From contig CM047805.1 of NCBI GenBank assembly GCA_026214975.1, forward strand, positions 1,116,001 through 1,180,000: 64,000 nucleotides of DNA. The letters are read 5' to 3'. A model generated the notes under the pieces. That model was not told the origin of the DNA and searched no databases. It saw only the letters and a program-made list of their open reading frames with translations. A program made the position numbers and the translations under genes. This document shows, one piece after another, positions 1 to 13,898 of the stretch; position 1 is the first letter of the stretch, and every line of letters starts with the position of its first letter. This DNA is from Gentiana macrophylla. Its lineage: Eukaryota; Streptophyta; Magnoliopsida; Gentianales; Gentianaceae.

Positions 1-240
1 TTTTACCATTACTTTGTGGATTCCTTTGGTTGTTTTACAATACCAGGACATCATTTATTAATCTTTTCTCTCATCTTAACTCTAATTTATATTCATCCAA
101 CCACTTCTTGTTTTCAACTATTGCATTTAATGATAGTTAAATGGTGTATTAGGCATTATAGTCTAAACTTTGACATGCAACCACTTCATTAATCTCATGT
201 GAAATTTTCAAAATGATTTATATATATAGGACAGAGGGAG
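1..240. repeat. Diverged Stowaway-like MITE remnant
   Basis: The right end reads GGACAGAGGGAG, like a Stowaway terminus. The interior resembles the better preserved element at 21513-21749, for example CTAATTTAT followed by an ATAGT-AATGG-GT block. The left end is not clear and no TA duplication can be shown, so this is only a probable decayed copy lying in a SEC10 intron. Confidence 0.3.
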
Positions 241-506
241 TTCTGATCTCTTGCTCCAGTTATTGAATTTTATGTATGTGATGTAGAGCTTCTCTCCCTC
301 ACTTCATAGCGCTTCTTTCTTTTGCCTAATTTTGTTTTCTCATTTTTCATGCCATTGAATCCTTTTGCTCTGGAATCGGCTTTTTAAAAGCCGAATGTTT
401 CACGGTGTGGTGCCATCTACATTTCTACTGCTTCTGATTTTCCTGTGATTTAGTCATTCATTTAATCATTTAGTTATTATTTCAACGAGCGAGTTTGTCA
501 ATACAG

Positions 507-1295
507 GGGAAGCGTTTGCACGATGGTTTACTTAATCATTGGCAGAAGTACACTTTCAATCCTAGGTAAACTTTTGCTTTCCTTTTCTTTATTTTCTTCC
601 CTTTTTCCAAATGAATGTCCTTGTCACATTTTACTTGTTCTTACAAACAAGCCTTTATATATAATTAAATTTTCCAAGCCTTGCATTCAAAATTGACTGT
701 AGATGATCAGTTACGTTGGGCCCACAAAATGTGCATTTTTGCTTGAAGTAGAATACTTGCTAAAGTCTGTACTCAAATTTGTAGTAAAATCTCTCTACTC
801 AAAATTCTAAAATACTGTATCCTTAAACCTTACGCTACATGTACTGTACAAGATACAAGCTTTATATTCAAATATTATATGATGAATTTCATCTTGAATA
901 AAGATTTTGTAAAATAACGACTACTGGTGTTTTTTCTTTTCTTTTTTTGAGACTGTAAAATAAAGAATCTGTTTTTATGTGTAACAAAAATGTATAGTTA
1001 GGGGTGTAACGTGTTATTATTGAAGTTAGGAGCTAGTTTTGAGACAACGGAAACAAACAGGGGACCGAAAGTGTGAATATCTCTTACCTCCGGTAATTTA
1101 TACATGTTACATTCCATAAGATGTTCACTTTTATTCTCTCTTTCATTCAAATCTCTTTGGTTCTTAATACGATCAGTGGAGGACTGCGTTTGAAGCGTGA
1201 TATAACAGAATATGGGGAGTTTGTTCGCAGCTTCAATGCTCCTTCAGTTGATGAAAAATTTGAATCACTGGGCATGTAAGTTGTTTTTATTTTTA

Positions 1296-1373
<78 letters not shown>

Positions 1374-2274
1374 CTGACCTTCACATTCCAATTTCTCTTT
1401 ATTTACAATTTGTAAAAATTGTCTTCACAGCCTAGCAAATGTCTTTATTGTTGCTCCTGAAAGTCTGCCTACTCTGTTTGAGGGGACCCCAAGTATTAAA
1501 ACAGATGCACAAAGGTAAAATTTTCTTCTGCCAAAATTATTTTATGGTGTTTTTTTTACAGAGGGTTTTATGTTAGTTTATTTTATGGTGTTTTTTTTTT
1601 TTTTTTACAGAGGGTTTTAGATTGGTTGCTAGGCATATTCGTTAAATTTTAACCGATAGAAAAAGAACTAAATTAAAATACAACTGTTGTAGTAATATGT
1701 TATTGAACTTGATGGAGTTGCTTGGAATATTCATAAAATTTAATCGGTAGACTGATGTAAGAAGGTTGTATCGAGTGATATGCTTCATATACTTCAATTT
1801 CTATCCTCCTTTCACATGGTAAGTGTGTGTATGGTGAAAGAGAATAGAAATAAAAGAGTACATAGGATTTTAATTCGGGTGTTAGGTACATGTGTCATAG
1901 CACTTCATGAAGTTTAACCAATAGAAAAATATTACTTCCTCTGTTTATTTTTAACTGATGTAGTTGCTAAAAAATTTGTTCTTATTTGACTGATGTAGAA
2001 CATTTTCCAAGACAACATTAATAGATATTTTCCTTTTTGCCCTTATTAAGCACAATGTGAGAGTTTAAGAACGTGACTACATGAATCATATCTAAGGACA
2101 TGTTAGTCATTTCATTGTTAAAGTCGAATCAATTAACTATCTTTCTTAATATGCGTAATGTTGGTAACTATATCAGTTGAATAGGAACATAGAGAGTAGA
2201 ATATAACTGTTGTAAGAATGTTGTCTTTAGTCATATCCTTCGGTTTCTACTCTCTTTCACATAGTAGTGTGTGT

Positions 2275-2313
<39 letters not shown>

Positions 2314-2838
2314 GAGATAAGAGGATCATTTAGTACAACCTTATTACAACAATCGTATTATAAACTTTCTCTATCCTAATAAAATCAAATGACATTTACA
2401 TGATCAAATTTGAGTGTTTTATCCCTCAATAATATGGCATTTCCATGAGCAAGTCTTTCTTCTTTGGTTCCCCGTTGAAGTGTGTATTTACATCACCAAC
2501 ACGAGTTTGGCTCGGTTACTAAGAACGAGTCACTTTATGAGTTCGTGAGTTTGGTTCATTACTACCGGCATTGAAATTGTGTTGCTGGGTAATCTATAAG
2601 TACTCATGTAAGTGTTTATGGTGTTTGGAACCCGAATCCATCCGGACATTTTGTGAAGAAAAATAAAAATAAAAAAGTGTATTTACATCATATACAATAT
2701 AGAATCTTAAACAATAAATTATTTTGTGTTAATATCGGAAATATATGGGTAAAACGCAGGTTTATTCAGCTTAGAGAAGACTACAAGAGTGCTAAACTGG
2801 CGTCGCTCCTCAGTTCATTGTGGCCTACTGGTGGTTAA
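507..2838 (+). CDS. SEC10: Exocyst complex subunit SEC10, last four exons (partial)
   Basis: This is the C-terminal end of SEC10, a subunit of the octameric exocyst that tethers secretory vesicles to the plasma membrane. Four exons can be read with GT-AG borders and matching phases: 507-565, 1177-1275, 1431-1514 and 2760-2838. They encode the conserved stretches HDGLLNHWQKYTFNP, LKRDITEYGEFVRSFNAP, ANVFIVAPESLPTLFEG and FIQLREDYKSAKLASLLSSL, followed by TAA at 2836-2838. The upstream exons lie left of the window and no exon was found in 1-506. Introns are 0.16-1.25 kb; the last contains a MITE and two microsatellite-like tracts. No frame break is seen in these exons, so the gene looks intact here. 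The assignment rests on recognising the conserved SEC10 C-terminal sequence. Confidence 0.93.
1295..1371. repeat. (CA)n(TA)n microsatellite in a SEC10 intron
   Basis: About 13 CA units run directly into about 25 TA units between SEC10 exons. It is a simple repeat with likely length polymorphism; no function is implied. Confidence 0.95.
1935..2196. mobile_element. Stowaway-like (Tc1/mariner) MITE
   Basis: The two ends are imperfect inverted repeats: CTTCCTCTGTTTATTTTTAA on the left, and the reverse complement of ATAGGAACATAGAGAG on the right, each continuing into AACTGAT. TA dinucleotides flank both sides (1933-1934 and 2197-2198), as expected for Stowaway insertions. It is 262 bp long, has no coding capacity and lies in the last SEC10 intron. 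Confidence 0.55.
2275..2310. repeat. (GA)n microsatellite
   Basis: About 17 GA dinucleotides just outside the MITE in the last SEC10 intron. Confidence 0.9.
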
Positions 2839-3174
2839 TGAAACAGCTATTGGCCATGGTCATTTATCTTGTGTATATCGAGCAGTTGAAGTGTAATAAA
2901 GACTGTTTTGCCCCTCCCATCCCCTCATTTTTCTTTGTGTGTGTGTGTGGAAAAACCGGATGGAATGGTTAACATGTGGTCGTATTTATTGCAGTTTTAG
3001 AGGTCTGGTGGAATAGATTATTCTTTCAACACATGTTTCTCTAGTAATTTAAGTTGAGTGACAGTTTTGTGCTTTGTGTTTTTCTTTTTTTGTGGTGAAA
3101 CTGTATTTAAATTTTACCTTGAAAGGGTGGATGGGATTTATTTCCCTATAATGATCTATTGCTGCGTACAGTGT
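2839..3174. other. SEC10 3' flank
   Basis: This holds the SEC10 3' UTR and intergenic DNA up to the MULE target duplication. AATAAA-like motifs occur (GTAATAAAGA near 2893), but no coding region is recognised. Confidence 0.5.
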
Positions 3175-3183
3175 GTAAATGGC
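3175..3183. repeat. MULE target-site duplication, left copy
   Basis: GTAAATGGC immediately precedes the element terminus and is identical to the right copy. Nine bases is the Mutator superfamily length. Confidence 0.95.
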
Positions 3184-5172
<1,989 letters not shown>

Positions 5173-5223
5173 CCCTAATGTATAAATATTATTATTTCAT
5201 ATTCATTTCTTCACAGAAAACTA

Positions 5224-7977
5224 ATGCAAAATTTTTATTCTTTCACAGATGACAACATTTTGTCTATTAGGTTTGCATTTGGCGGAGAGTGGAAATATGA
5301 TGAAAGAAGCGACAGATGGTCTTATAGAAAAGGAACATTTTATATGATTCTTATAAGTAACGATACGACATTGGATGACGTCAAACAGAAAGTGTGTTCG
5401 AAAGTAGGAATTGATGTATCCAAAAATAGATTGGTAATGAAACTTTTGTATCCAAATCATGCGGGACCGATTGATGTTTCGGATGACGAGACATGGATAG
5501 CATACCTTCGTGATGTCGTAGACAAGAACTCAGTAAAGCGTGTGTTAACGCTTGAATCGTTATTGATGATGATGAGCCGAAGACAAAGTTGGAAAACACA
5601 TTTAACTTAAATGAAGAACCGATAGTTGATAGAGGATTGAAGATTTTACACCGAACTTTATAATATTCGCAATCCCGTGATGATGTTGTACAAACTCCAC
5701 CGGTCTCACTCTCATGAAAATGTCATCCAAACGAATACATGTTTCGGTGATCAAGTAATTGATGTGTCGAGTGAACGTGGCTATGATTGGGGATTTATTG
5801 CAAATATCATTAGTCAGCCATTGGACTTACCGTACAATGAACAACGTATGGGTCGGATGTGTGCATCTATGAATGGCCGAACGCCTCAGGCGAATGTAGA
5901 TCGAGGCGACCCACACACGATGGGCGCTTTATGCGAACTAGGATGCAAGCACCGATGCAACCGGGCCCTACTATCGGCGGATCTTTCACGAGTTATCCGA
6001 CCGCACCTTTGCAATGAACACCGACCGTGGTCACACATTTGGTATGGCAAGTGTCAATCGCAGAGAGGTGCTCATTTCGGTCCGAATGGACCTTTCCCAA
6101 ATTCCTCCATGTCCACGTCTTTGAGACGTTGCACCGATAATCCGGATGTATTGTTCATCGGTAAAAGGTATAGAGACAAGGAGGATATGAAGGATAAAAT
6201 GAGTTACCACGCACTGAGGCATGACTATATGTGGAAACTTCGTCAGTCGGACCAGAAACGTTAAAACTACGATGTTATACTTCCGACCGATGCGAATGGA
6301 AGGTTGTCGGTAAGAGGGTTTTGATTTGAATGTGGGCGCAAGGGACGGACAACGTTGCATGATTTTTGAGATAACCGCGTACACTGAAACCCACACTTGT
6401 GGACTAGAGCAACTAACCGACAATCACAGACAGGCCAAGCCCGGACCTATAGGTCGTTTCGTAAGGGATAGCCTCATAAAACTCGGCAGCGGATTCACGA
6501 CAAAAGTTTTACAAGCCGAGGTGAAAAAAACGTTCAACATAGACCTGAATTATCAAAGGGCCTATCAATGTAGACAGAAAGCATTGGAACTGATCGGCGG
6601 AAACGTTGAAATGTCGTATTGTAAATTATACGCCTACTTTTACATGTTGGAGGTAGAGAATGAAGGAACCATTACAGACATTGTTCCTGATGCGCTTGGC
6701 AGGTTCAAGTATTGTTTCATGGCATTAGGATCAAGTATTGAGGGGTTTAAGTACTGTCGGCCAATATTAGTTGTGGACGGTACACATCTTAAAACAAAGT
6801 GCGAGGGGACATTGTTAGTAGCGGTGGGTGTAGACGCGGGCGACCATATCTTTCCGTTAGCTTATCTTTGTGACCGACGGAGAGAGCCTTCATGCTTGGA
6901 CCTATTTCATGGTTAACTTGAAGTCGATAATTGGGGAACGTCTCGACTTGGTTTTCATTTCGCATGAGAGGTCCGGTATAATTGGAGTCATTACACGAAT
7001 ATTTCCAAACGCTTACCATGGCTATCGCTACCACCACATTGTCATGAACTGAATAAAAATTTGGTAGCACGGGATATTGTCCATTCACCTTCCGGGAAGC
7101 GACTTATACGTATTCGTAAACGCGCTTCCAAATATTATTCCGTAAGATAATAGACATGGATGTCGACCCAACCAAACTCAGTATCGCATTACCTACGGGA
7201 TATTGGAGTCGATAAATGGGCCGATCACAATTCCCCAAGACACGCGTTACTCAATCATGACAAGCAACTATGTTGAAAGCTTCAACAATGTGATCGTGGA
7301 TGCACGTAAGATGAGTATCGTGAATCTCTTTGATTACATCCGGGCATTGTGTCGTGGGTGGCATTGCGAGAGGAGAGAAAGCGCGAATCTTGCCGCACCG
7401 TCTTAGCCCCAAACACGAAAAGTTCTTGAATGATGTTGCTCGTGCGAAAAGAATTTCACACCGCATAGTATCGACCGAGCCCAGATCAAGTTGGAGACAT
7501 CGATTCTAGTGAGAAAGTGAATATGCGTAGAGAGAAGAATGTTATTGCGGGCGCTTCGGGACTAAAGTTACCTTGCGTGCATGCTTGTCTTTGCTATAAG
7601 TCACCGTTGTGAGAGTCCCTATGATTATTGTTCCCATTACTACAGAGTCGCTTGTTTACAACGTATATACATGAAGGGACGTGTTTTCCCGGTTCTGTGG
7701 AGGATGATTGGATTCTTCCTGACTGGATAAAAATAAACCTTCCCTCACTCCGCCGGAGCCTAGAGTGAGGGAAGGAGGAGAAACAATCAGGATGGGAGCT
7801 AGGCGGGGCCGACCTAGGACCTTGAGGATTCCTTCTCAAGGTGAGCCTACAGGTGCTAGGACGAGCAGAATGCCAACAGAGAGTACAACTCCAGGTTCCG
7901 GTAGGAATTGCTCGAATTGCGGTAACCCTGGACATAGAAGGAATAGATGTCCCGCTCGTGCAGTTGTTCCCAATTGA
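5224..7977 (+). pseudogene. MURA-type MULE transposase, frameshifted
   Basis: Pieces of one MuDR-type transposase follow each other in shifting frames. 5224-5610 encodes the N-terminal PB1-like region (LSIRFAFGGEWKYD). 5677-6264 ends in the MuDR DNA-binding domain (FIGKRYRDKEDMKDKM). 6326-6916 enters the MULE DDE domain, with the first catalytic Asp in LVVDGTHLKTKCEG and then LLVAVGVDAG. The frame changes near 6868 (SLHAWTYFMVNLKS). The usual ISDR motif reads FISHERSGI, so the second catalytic Asp is His. 7203-7406 keeps the C-terminal NYVESFNN motif. The region near 7620 resembles the SWIM-finger zone, and 7765-7977 ends in a CCHC knuckle (CSNCGNPGHRRNRC). Several frameshifts and a lost catalytic residue indicate a dead enzyme. 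Confidence 0.85.
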
Positions 7978-8337
7978 ATAAACCTTTATTTAAACGATTA
8001 GAGCGAATGTGAAAGTAAACAAAGGGTACAAAAGCGCGAGATTAATCTGTGTAATTTTATATCACATTGTGCTTCTCATAGTATTTGCCTCTAAACGTGT
8101 AATGAATGGTTATTTTATCCTTTGTATCTATCATTATTTATCACCTAAAAAAGCCGCAAATTGAAAATAATAAATTTATTAAGATTATCAATATTAAGAT
8201 TATCAAAATCCATTGAAAAAGATTACACACTAGCACTCAAATATTATGCATTACAATTGCGAGAAAAAGATTACTCAACACGAAATATTATACAACAAAT
8301 ATATAGTCGCTCATCATGACCAGATGAAACATCATCG
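7978..8337. other. AT-rich MULE interior, no gene seen
   Basis: This lies between the transposase remnant and the minus-strand PF20167-like remnant. The tail-to-tail genes probably end here; no other feature is recognised. Confidence 0.4.
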
Positions 8338-9099
8338 TCAAGATATTCCGGCACCCGCGGACTCCTTACGCACATAGTTGTGATGAGATAGGAAAAAATA
8401 TATATCCATCGCTGCGTTGTCATTTGCTATCTGTCGAATCCTCGGAGAGAATATACTCTCCGACGTCAAAGTATGATGTAATGGATGCGTGCACGCAAGT
8501 GCATACAAATCAAATGAAGGTAGGTGTAGTTCACCGTGCCATACATATTGGTGGCCAAGAACATAATGAAGAAAGGAAGAAATCGACCGCGCCATGACCA
8601 GGGTGAAGGGCGGTACGCCTCACACGCTCCTACAGATGAGTCTCCCCAAACAAAACAGCCATGTCACGCTCTAGTAATTACGGAACATCGAAATAGAAAG
8701 AAATCCAAACCCCGAGGATTTTCTCGGAATGTCATACTCGTTGTTGATCCATGCATTATTTAAAACGACGGGAACGCCGAACAATGACGCACCTTTCATT
8801 GATCCGTGTGGTAGATAGACAAGCATAGAATTCACGCGCACAATAGACCGATTCACGTGTTGAAAGCTTATTGGCATCCTGGGGACACCATGCCAACCGT
8901 TATCTCAAAACAAGTTTGCAATCAAAGTAGGAAGACTATCTATGTTCAATCGCCTCTCCGAACTACGCTCTTGCCATCCAGCTTAGTCACGCACTCACGC
9001 CTCTCTCTTACTTCTAAAACGGCTTATGAGAGATCGCTCATCCAACGACAAATCAATTTCCTCGTTGGAAATGAACACAGGAGCATGTGGGTTAGCCAT
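8338..9099 (-). pseudogene. PF20167-like plant transposon protein remnant, left copy
   Basis: The minus strand starts with ATG at 9099 (MANPHAPVFISNEEIDLSLD). It continues through frame changes into CAREFYACLSTTRINER, then GVPVVLNNAWINNEYDIP, and finally the open segment 8338-8595 (HQYVWHGELHLPSFDLYAL). The pattern REFY, about 20 residues, a V-rich strand, then IN..Y.IP is the same as in the plus-strand copy at 12154-12785. It fits the putative plant transposon protein domain PF20167, which is associated with plant repeats and has no established biochemical role. At least two frameshifts are needed, so it is not translatable as one protein. The family call is by motif memory only. Confidence 0.5.
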
Positions 9100-9189
9100 T
9101 GAAGGGAACACTAGATGAGATAATGAGAGAGTAAAATAAATGAGAAATGGGAGAGATGAATGGTTTTAGAGGATTTGTGAATATATAGA

Positions 9190-10080
9190 TTTTTTTCCAA
9201 AAAGGTGGGACCCGCCGATAGTTCGATGGGACACGTCCAATATTTGGGCGTATATATTCACACACTATCTTCGACGGAATCGTCCAATATTTGGGCGGTG
9301 TCGTCCGATTTGGACGGTCATATATGAATAAGATATCTAACGTGTGGGGCCTGTCTATTATTGCACTATACGACGTCGTATCTTTGCCACGCCATAAAAG
9401 CATACGTCACAACAACTTTAAAAGGTGGGATCCGCCGATAATGACCACATTTGTCGGGCTCGATGGGACACGTCCAATATTTGGACGTATATATTCACAC
9501 ACTATCTTCGACGGAATCGCCCAATATTTGGACGGCGTCGTCGATTTGGACGCTCATATATGAACAAGATATCTAACGTGTGGGGCCCTGTCTATTATTG
9601 CACTATACCTATGTACGCGCCTCGTGAAATTGGAAAATCAGGCCCATTTAACCTCTGACATTGATTGATTGATTGAAAGTATAGAAACCGTCCGAATCCA
9701 GTCACTTACCAATATTTTGGACGGAATCCGTCTAAATTTGGACGGATTCCGTCGAATTTTTGGCCGAAATCCGTCTAAATTTGGACGGAAATTTGGACGG
9801 TCATAACTCACCACCATTTGACGTGTGGGGCCCCGTCTATAGTGACACTATACCTATGTGTCCTGCCTAAATGCAATAATCACAACCACTTGAAGTGTGG
9901 GACCCGCCGATAGTGACCACACATGTCATGTCTTATCCTTTGACATTGACTACACGTTCATTTCACTTTTTTCAAAAATTTCGTCGACACCATGACGATT
10001 CAACAGTAACATTGATTGATTGAAAGTATAGAAACCGTCCGAATCCAGTCACTTACCAATATTTGGACGGCGACCACATA
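9190..10080 (+). repeat. Direct-repeat cluster upstream of the B3 gene
   Basis: Two copies of one unit (about 9225-9365 and 9425-9610) contain GTCCAATATTTGG, then ATATATTCACACACTATC, then AAGATATCTAACGTGTGGGG. A second unit (about 9660-9920, partly again at 10010-10075) begins ATTGATTGATTGAAAGTAT and carries repeated AAATTTGGACGGA. Both units recur downstream of the B3 gene. The GGACG/CGTCC half-sites are shared with the MULE termini. Confidence 0.85.
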
Positions 10081-10123
10081 TGACACGACTGGTGACATCA
10101 TATTCATCCCGCCCCCATTCTCC

Positions 10124-10133
10124 TATATATATA
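10124..10133 (+). promoter_or_regulatory. Probable TATA box of the B3 gene
   Basis: CCTATATATATACTATG lies about 80 bp upstream of the B3 start codon at 10213, at the edge of the upstream repeat cluster. Position and sequence fit a plant TATA box; transcription is not shown. Confidence 0.45.
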
Positions 10134-10212
10134 CTATGAGACATCCCAAATAATCATCCAAGAACGAACAATTAAAAGAACTTCGGTTATTTTTACTATA
10201 CACTGGAAGCAA

Positions 10213-11060
10213 ATGGATTTTCCAAGTTTCTTTAAAGTTCTTGATGGCGGTTTCGCTACAAGTTTGGTATGTCATTATTAATTAACTTACATTTATATAA
10301 CTTATATTATGATTGAACCAACATGATATGTTTCTTTTTTCATAGACGCTACCTCCAGCATGGTATAATAGGTGGAATGACACGATGGGGAACATATATA
10401 TGACCGTTCTCAGAAGCCGATTAGGGACATGGGAAGTGAGGATTGGAGCCGCAGACAATGGAACTCTTTGTTTCTTTGGGGAAGGTTGGGAGGAGTATGT
10501 GGCCGCTCATGACTTGAATGAGGGGGAGTTTATAGTGTTTGAACACATAGGGAATTTCATTTTCGACACTATTGTGCTGGATCACACTTCTTGTGAGAAG
10601 ACTTTTCTCTGCTTCCGATGGTGAAGAAGATGATGATGCAGTGCAAGTCACCAAAATCCCCATTTTCAGATGACGCTGGCAAACTGGGCAATTTCACGTG
10701 GTTATGTGGTGAGAGATGGATTTGATGTCGTTTAGTTGTTTTCTTGTGTAGCTTTCTTCCTCATTGCAATTTTTAACAGTATTTAAAATTGTTTGTGATT
10801 TGTAGAATATTCCAATGCCATTTGCTAGAACAAACGACATGTTGCGAAACAAGACGGCTGAACTACGAATTGCCACAGGGGGATCATGGCGTGCTAGAAT
10901 TGTAGCTTCTATTTCAAACTATCAACAAGTTCGTTTAACCGGGTTGAATGATTTCATTACCGACAATGACCTAAATGTTGGAGATGAATGCACCTTTGAA
11001 GTCGTTGATGAACCTATAGAAAATCATGTCGTGTTTAATGTGGTGATTACTAGACATTGA
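10213..11060 (+). CDS. Two-B3-domain (REM-like) DNA-binding protein carried inside the MULE
   Basis: B3 proteins of the REM group are plant nuclear DNA-binding factors. Three exons are inferred: 10213-10266, 10346-10708 and 10806-11060, all with GT-AG borders and phase 0, giving about 223 residues. The first B3 domain spans exons 1-2 (FFKVLDGGF, LPPAWYNRW, LCFFGEGWEEYVAAHDLNEG). The second starts at the end of exon 2 (PHFQMTLANWAISRGYV) and continues in exon 3 (NIPMPFARTNDM, GDECTFEVVDE, stop at 11058-11060). Between the domains the frame slips and returns: 10607-10655 reads as an acidic linker (SASDGEEDDDAVQVTKI) only in another frame, and the main frame has TGA at 10622. Exon 2 keeps a length divisible by three. 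It may be a recently captured gene with two small errors, or a new pseudogene. Confidence 0.75.
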
Positions 11061-11184
11061 AGAGCATTTATTAAGACGTCGTCCTATCCTATTTAAGCCA
11101 ATGTATCATTACTCACTTTCTTTTTAAGTTTGTAAGCCTTGTATGAAAGCCAATGTATCATTACTCTTTCTTTTTATGTATGTA

Positions 11185-11900
11185 ACATTGATTGATTGAA
11201 AGTATTGAAACCGTCCGAATTCATCGACTAACCAATATTTTGACGGGAATCCGCCTAAAGTTGGATTTAATTCCGTCCAAAATTTGACGGTCATAACTCA
11301 CCACCATTTGACGTGTGGGTCCCCGTATAAAGTGACACTGCACATATGTGTCTCCGCCTAAATGCAATAATCGCAACCACTTGAAGTGTGGGACCGCCGA
11401 TAGTGACCACGCATGTTATATATGTAGGACACATATGTATGCAGTGTCATGTCTTGTCTTCATCTTGGACAACATGGTTATAACTCGACATTGACTACAC
11501 TGCAAAATGCATATGGACGTATATATCCACACACTAATCTTGACGGAACCGTCCAATATTTGACGGCGTCGTCCAATTTGGACGGTCATATATGAACAAG
11601 ATATCTAACGTGTGGGGCCCTGTCTATTATTGCACTATACTATCTCATGACGCCCTCGACATAAATGCATATGGTCCAATAGTGACCACATTTGTCGGGC
11701 TTCGATGGGACACGCCCAAATGCATATGGACGTATATATTCACACACTATCTTCGACGGAATCGTCCAATATTTGGACGGCGTCGTCCAATTTGGACGGT
11801 CATAGATGAACAAGATATCTAACATGTGGGGCCCTGTCTATTATTGCACTATACCGAATCTTCTAATTTGGACGGAATCGTCCAATTCGACGGTCTTAAC
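11185..11900 (+). repeat. Direct-repeat cluster downstream of the B3 gene
   Basis: This repeats both units of the upstream cluster in the same orientation: the ATTGATTGATTGAAAGTAT unit at about 11185-11420, and the GTCCAATATTT / AAGATATCTAACGTGTGGGG unit at about 11510-11640 and 11680-11855. The B3 gene is therefore bracketed by related direct repeats. Confidence 0.85.
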
Positions 11901-12153
11901 TCATGCGAGGCCCGAGAATCGTCCCAACTGTCCAAGTAGCCCGTCCCAAGTTAAATGGAAACATTGATTGCTTGACAAGACAATACCATGACCTCGTAAT
12001 TGATTCAATTTGGATTAAAATTTCCAATATTTACGCCAATATAACCCCTCTATACCTTCTCCTCTCTCATTAGTCCTCACGTTCTTCAAGTTCCTTTGCT
12101 CAGAATCTTCCCACCTTGTACCGAAATCACCACATTTTAAAAACTCCGTGAAA

Positions 12154-12785
12154 ATGTCCGACTCGATTCCCTCCTTCGTACATTCAGATATACAATCCCG
12201 ATAATCTAATTCTCCCGGCTTGGCATCCTCACCGGCCAGTGAGTCAGCCTAGTATACCTTATGTGTATGACGAGGATACGCTGCTATATCGGTTCACAAC
12301 ACAACACGAGCGTGTCAATTGGTCTACATATTTTCATGATATTGCTGTTGTTGCAGAGAGGAGGATGGAATGGGATACCCTACCTACCAGGATGCAGAGA
12401 TTCATACGAAGAAGATCATTGGAGCGCCTCGCTAAGAGTCCCCCACCTACCTCCACTATGAATCGATCAATCGTTCGTGAATTCTACACTTTGGTGAGGT
12501 CTAAAATTGATGCGGCCATTCCAACTTCAGGGTGTACACGCGCTACGTGGAGTAAATGTCTTCTTTTCATCCGATTGGATCAATCGCTACTATCGTATAC
12601 CAGAACTCGAAGCAACCGAAATCTCAGACACCCAATTTTACGAATTCCAGAATCGCCTTGAGTATCCTGACTATCCTGGAAGAATGGCTGCGTGTTTACT
12701 TGAATGGATTGGTAGTAGCGTGTATGGTACCGTACACACTTTTAATCCGAGCAATGCCTTAAAAGCTTTTTCGTTTGCCTTTTAA
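12154..12785 (+). pseudogene. PF20167-like plant transposon protein remnant, right copy
   Basis: A possible start ATG lies at 12154 (MSDSIPSFVHSD), but that frame meets a stop. The main frame begins near 12239 (PSIPYVYDEDTLLYRF) and runs to MNRSIVREFYTLVRSKIDA. A frameshift near 12530 moves to GVHALRGVNVFFSSDWINRY, RIPELEATE and NRLEYPDYPGRM, ending at TAA 12783-12785. The layout REFY, V-rich strand, INRYYRIP matches the minus-strand copy at 8338-9099. The upstream leader (about 12030-12110) is pyrimidine-rich, like a plant 5' UTR. At least two breaks make it a pseudogene; the family assignment is moderate. Confidence 0.5.
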
Positions 12786-13898
12786 CGCGTGAAGTTGATT
12801 TTGGAAGTGATATCGTTCGTAGGATTGGTGAAATATCGCTTAACTTGCTTGGTGATGGTTATCTCAGATTATCCATTTCTTATCACCGCTCTTGCAAGAG
12901 AATTTCACGTACTGCAGTATGACAATGATGACATTGGTGAGAAAGTATCCCAATCACCTTTTGTGACTTTCCGTGGTTTGTTTAGAGCGCATTTAGCATG
13001 GTTTACCTTTTGTGACTTTCCTTGGTTTGTCTAGGCTTTGGCTCTTCTATGTCTTTGTTTCTAAAGTTTAATGTCTTGTATTTATATATATTTATCTCTT
13101 TGTTTCTAAATTAAATTCTTGATTTCGTAATCTACATGTCTTATCAAAACTTCAGTCGATGATGAATGTAATAGATAAACGAGGAAGTGCATTTGCCTCA
13201 TGTAATAGATAAACTTTTGAGTAAACCGTACTACTTGGAATGAAATTTGAATATGAAGGCGTTGAGTGATAATATCAAGAGGTGTAAGTATGTGAAGCCT
13301 AGTCCGTCCCGTAATATAATATCAAGACTAGTGTCCCATTACACTAGTCTATCCCACAAAAATAAATCAACCGAATAAGAAACTAACATAAAAAAGCGAG
13401 CCGATATAAACATAAGTTAATATAAATATTACAACGACATAACTTGGTATAAAACAAACAAAATGTCATGCCATATACATCAAATTCACAAAAATAACTA
13501 CATATCTAAAGATCTATGCACCGATTAAACATCCGCACGTACATTTTATGTCTAAATAACATCATGTTTTCGTGTCCGATCGGTTCAAACGTAGTGGAGT
13601 GCATCATATGCTCGATGAACTTGACCGTATACACCCCACATCACCCCCTCGCATGCATTGTAAATTTCGATTAATCGCTTGATAATAAGATAATGTACAC
13701 TATATAGTATTATAAATACATTGACGTTAATAACACTTACGGGATTTTCATTTGTGGTACGTTCTCGGCTTTAACTATTTTGACAGAAATGGAGGTCATT
13801 GCCGCGATCAAGCATTTTTGGGTGGTTACGTAGTCGATCATTCGCCTCAAGCACTCTCTCAACACCACCACACCAAAGTGTTTCAAAGTTTCATGGAT
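12786..13898. other. MULE interior without a recognised gene
   Basis: AT-rich sequence between the plus-strand PF20167-like remnant and the end of the minus-strand DUF1985 gene. Short open frames such as 13752-13946 (+) have no recognisable motif. It probably holds the convergent 3' ends of the two genes. Confidence 0.4.
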
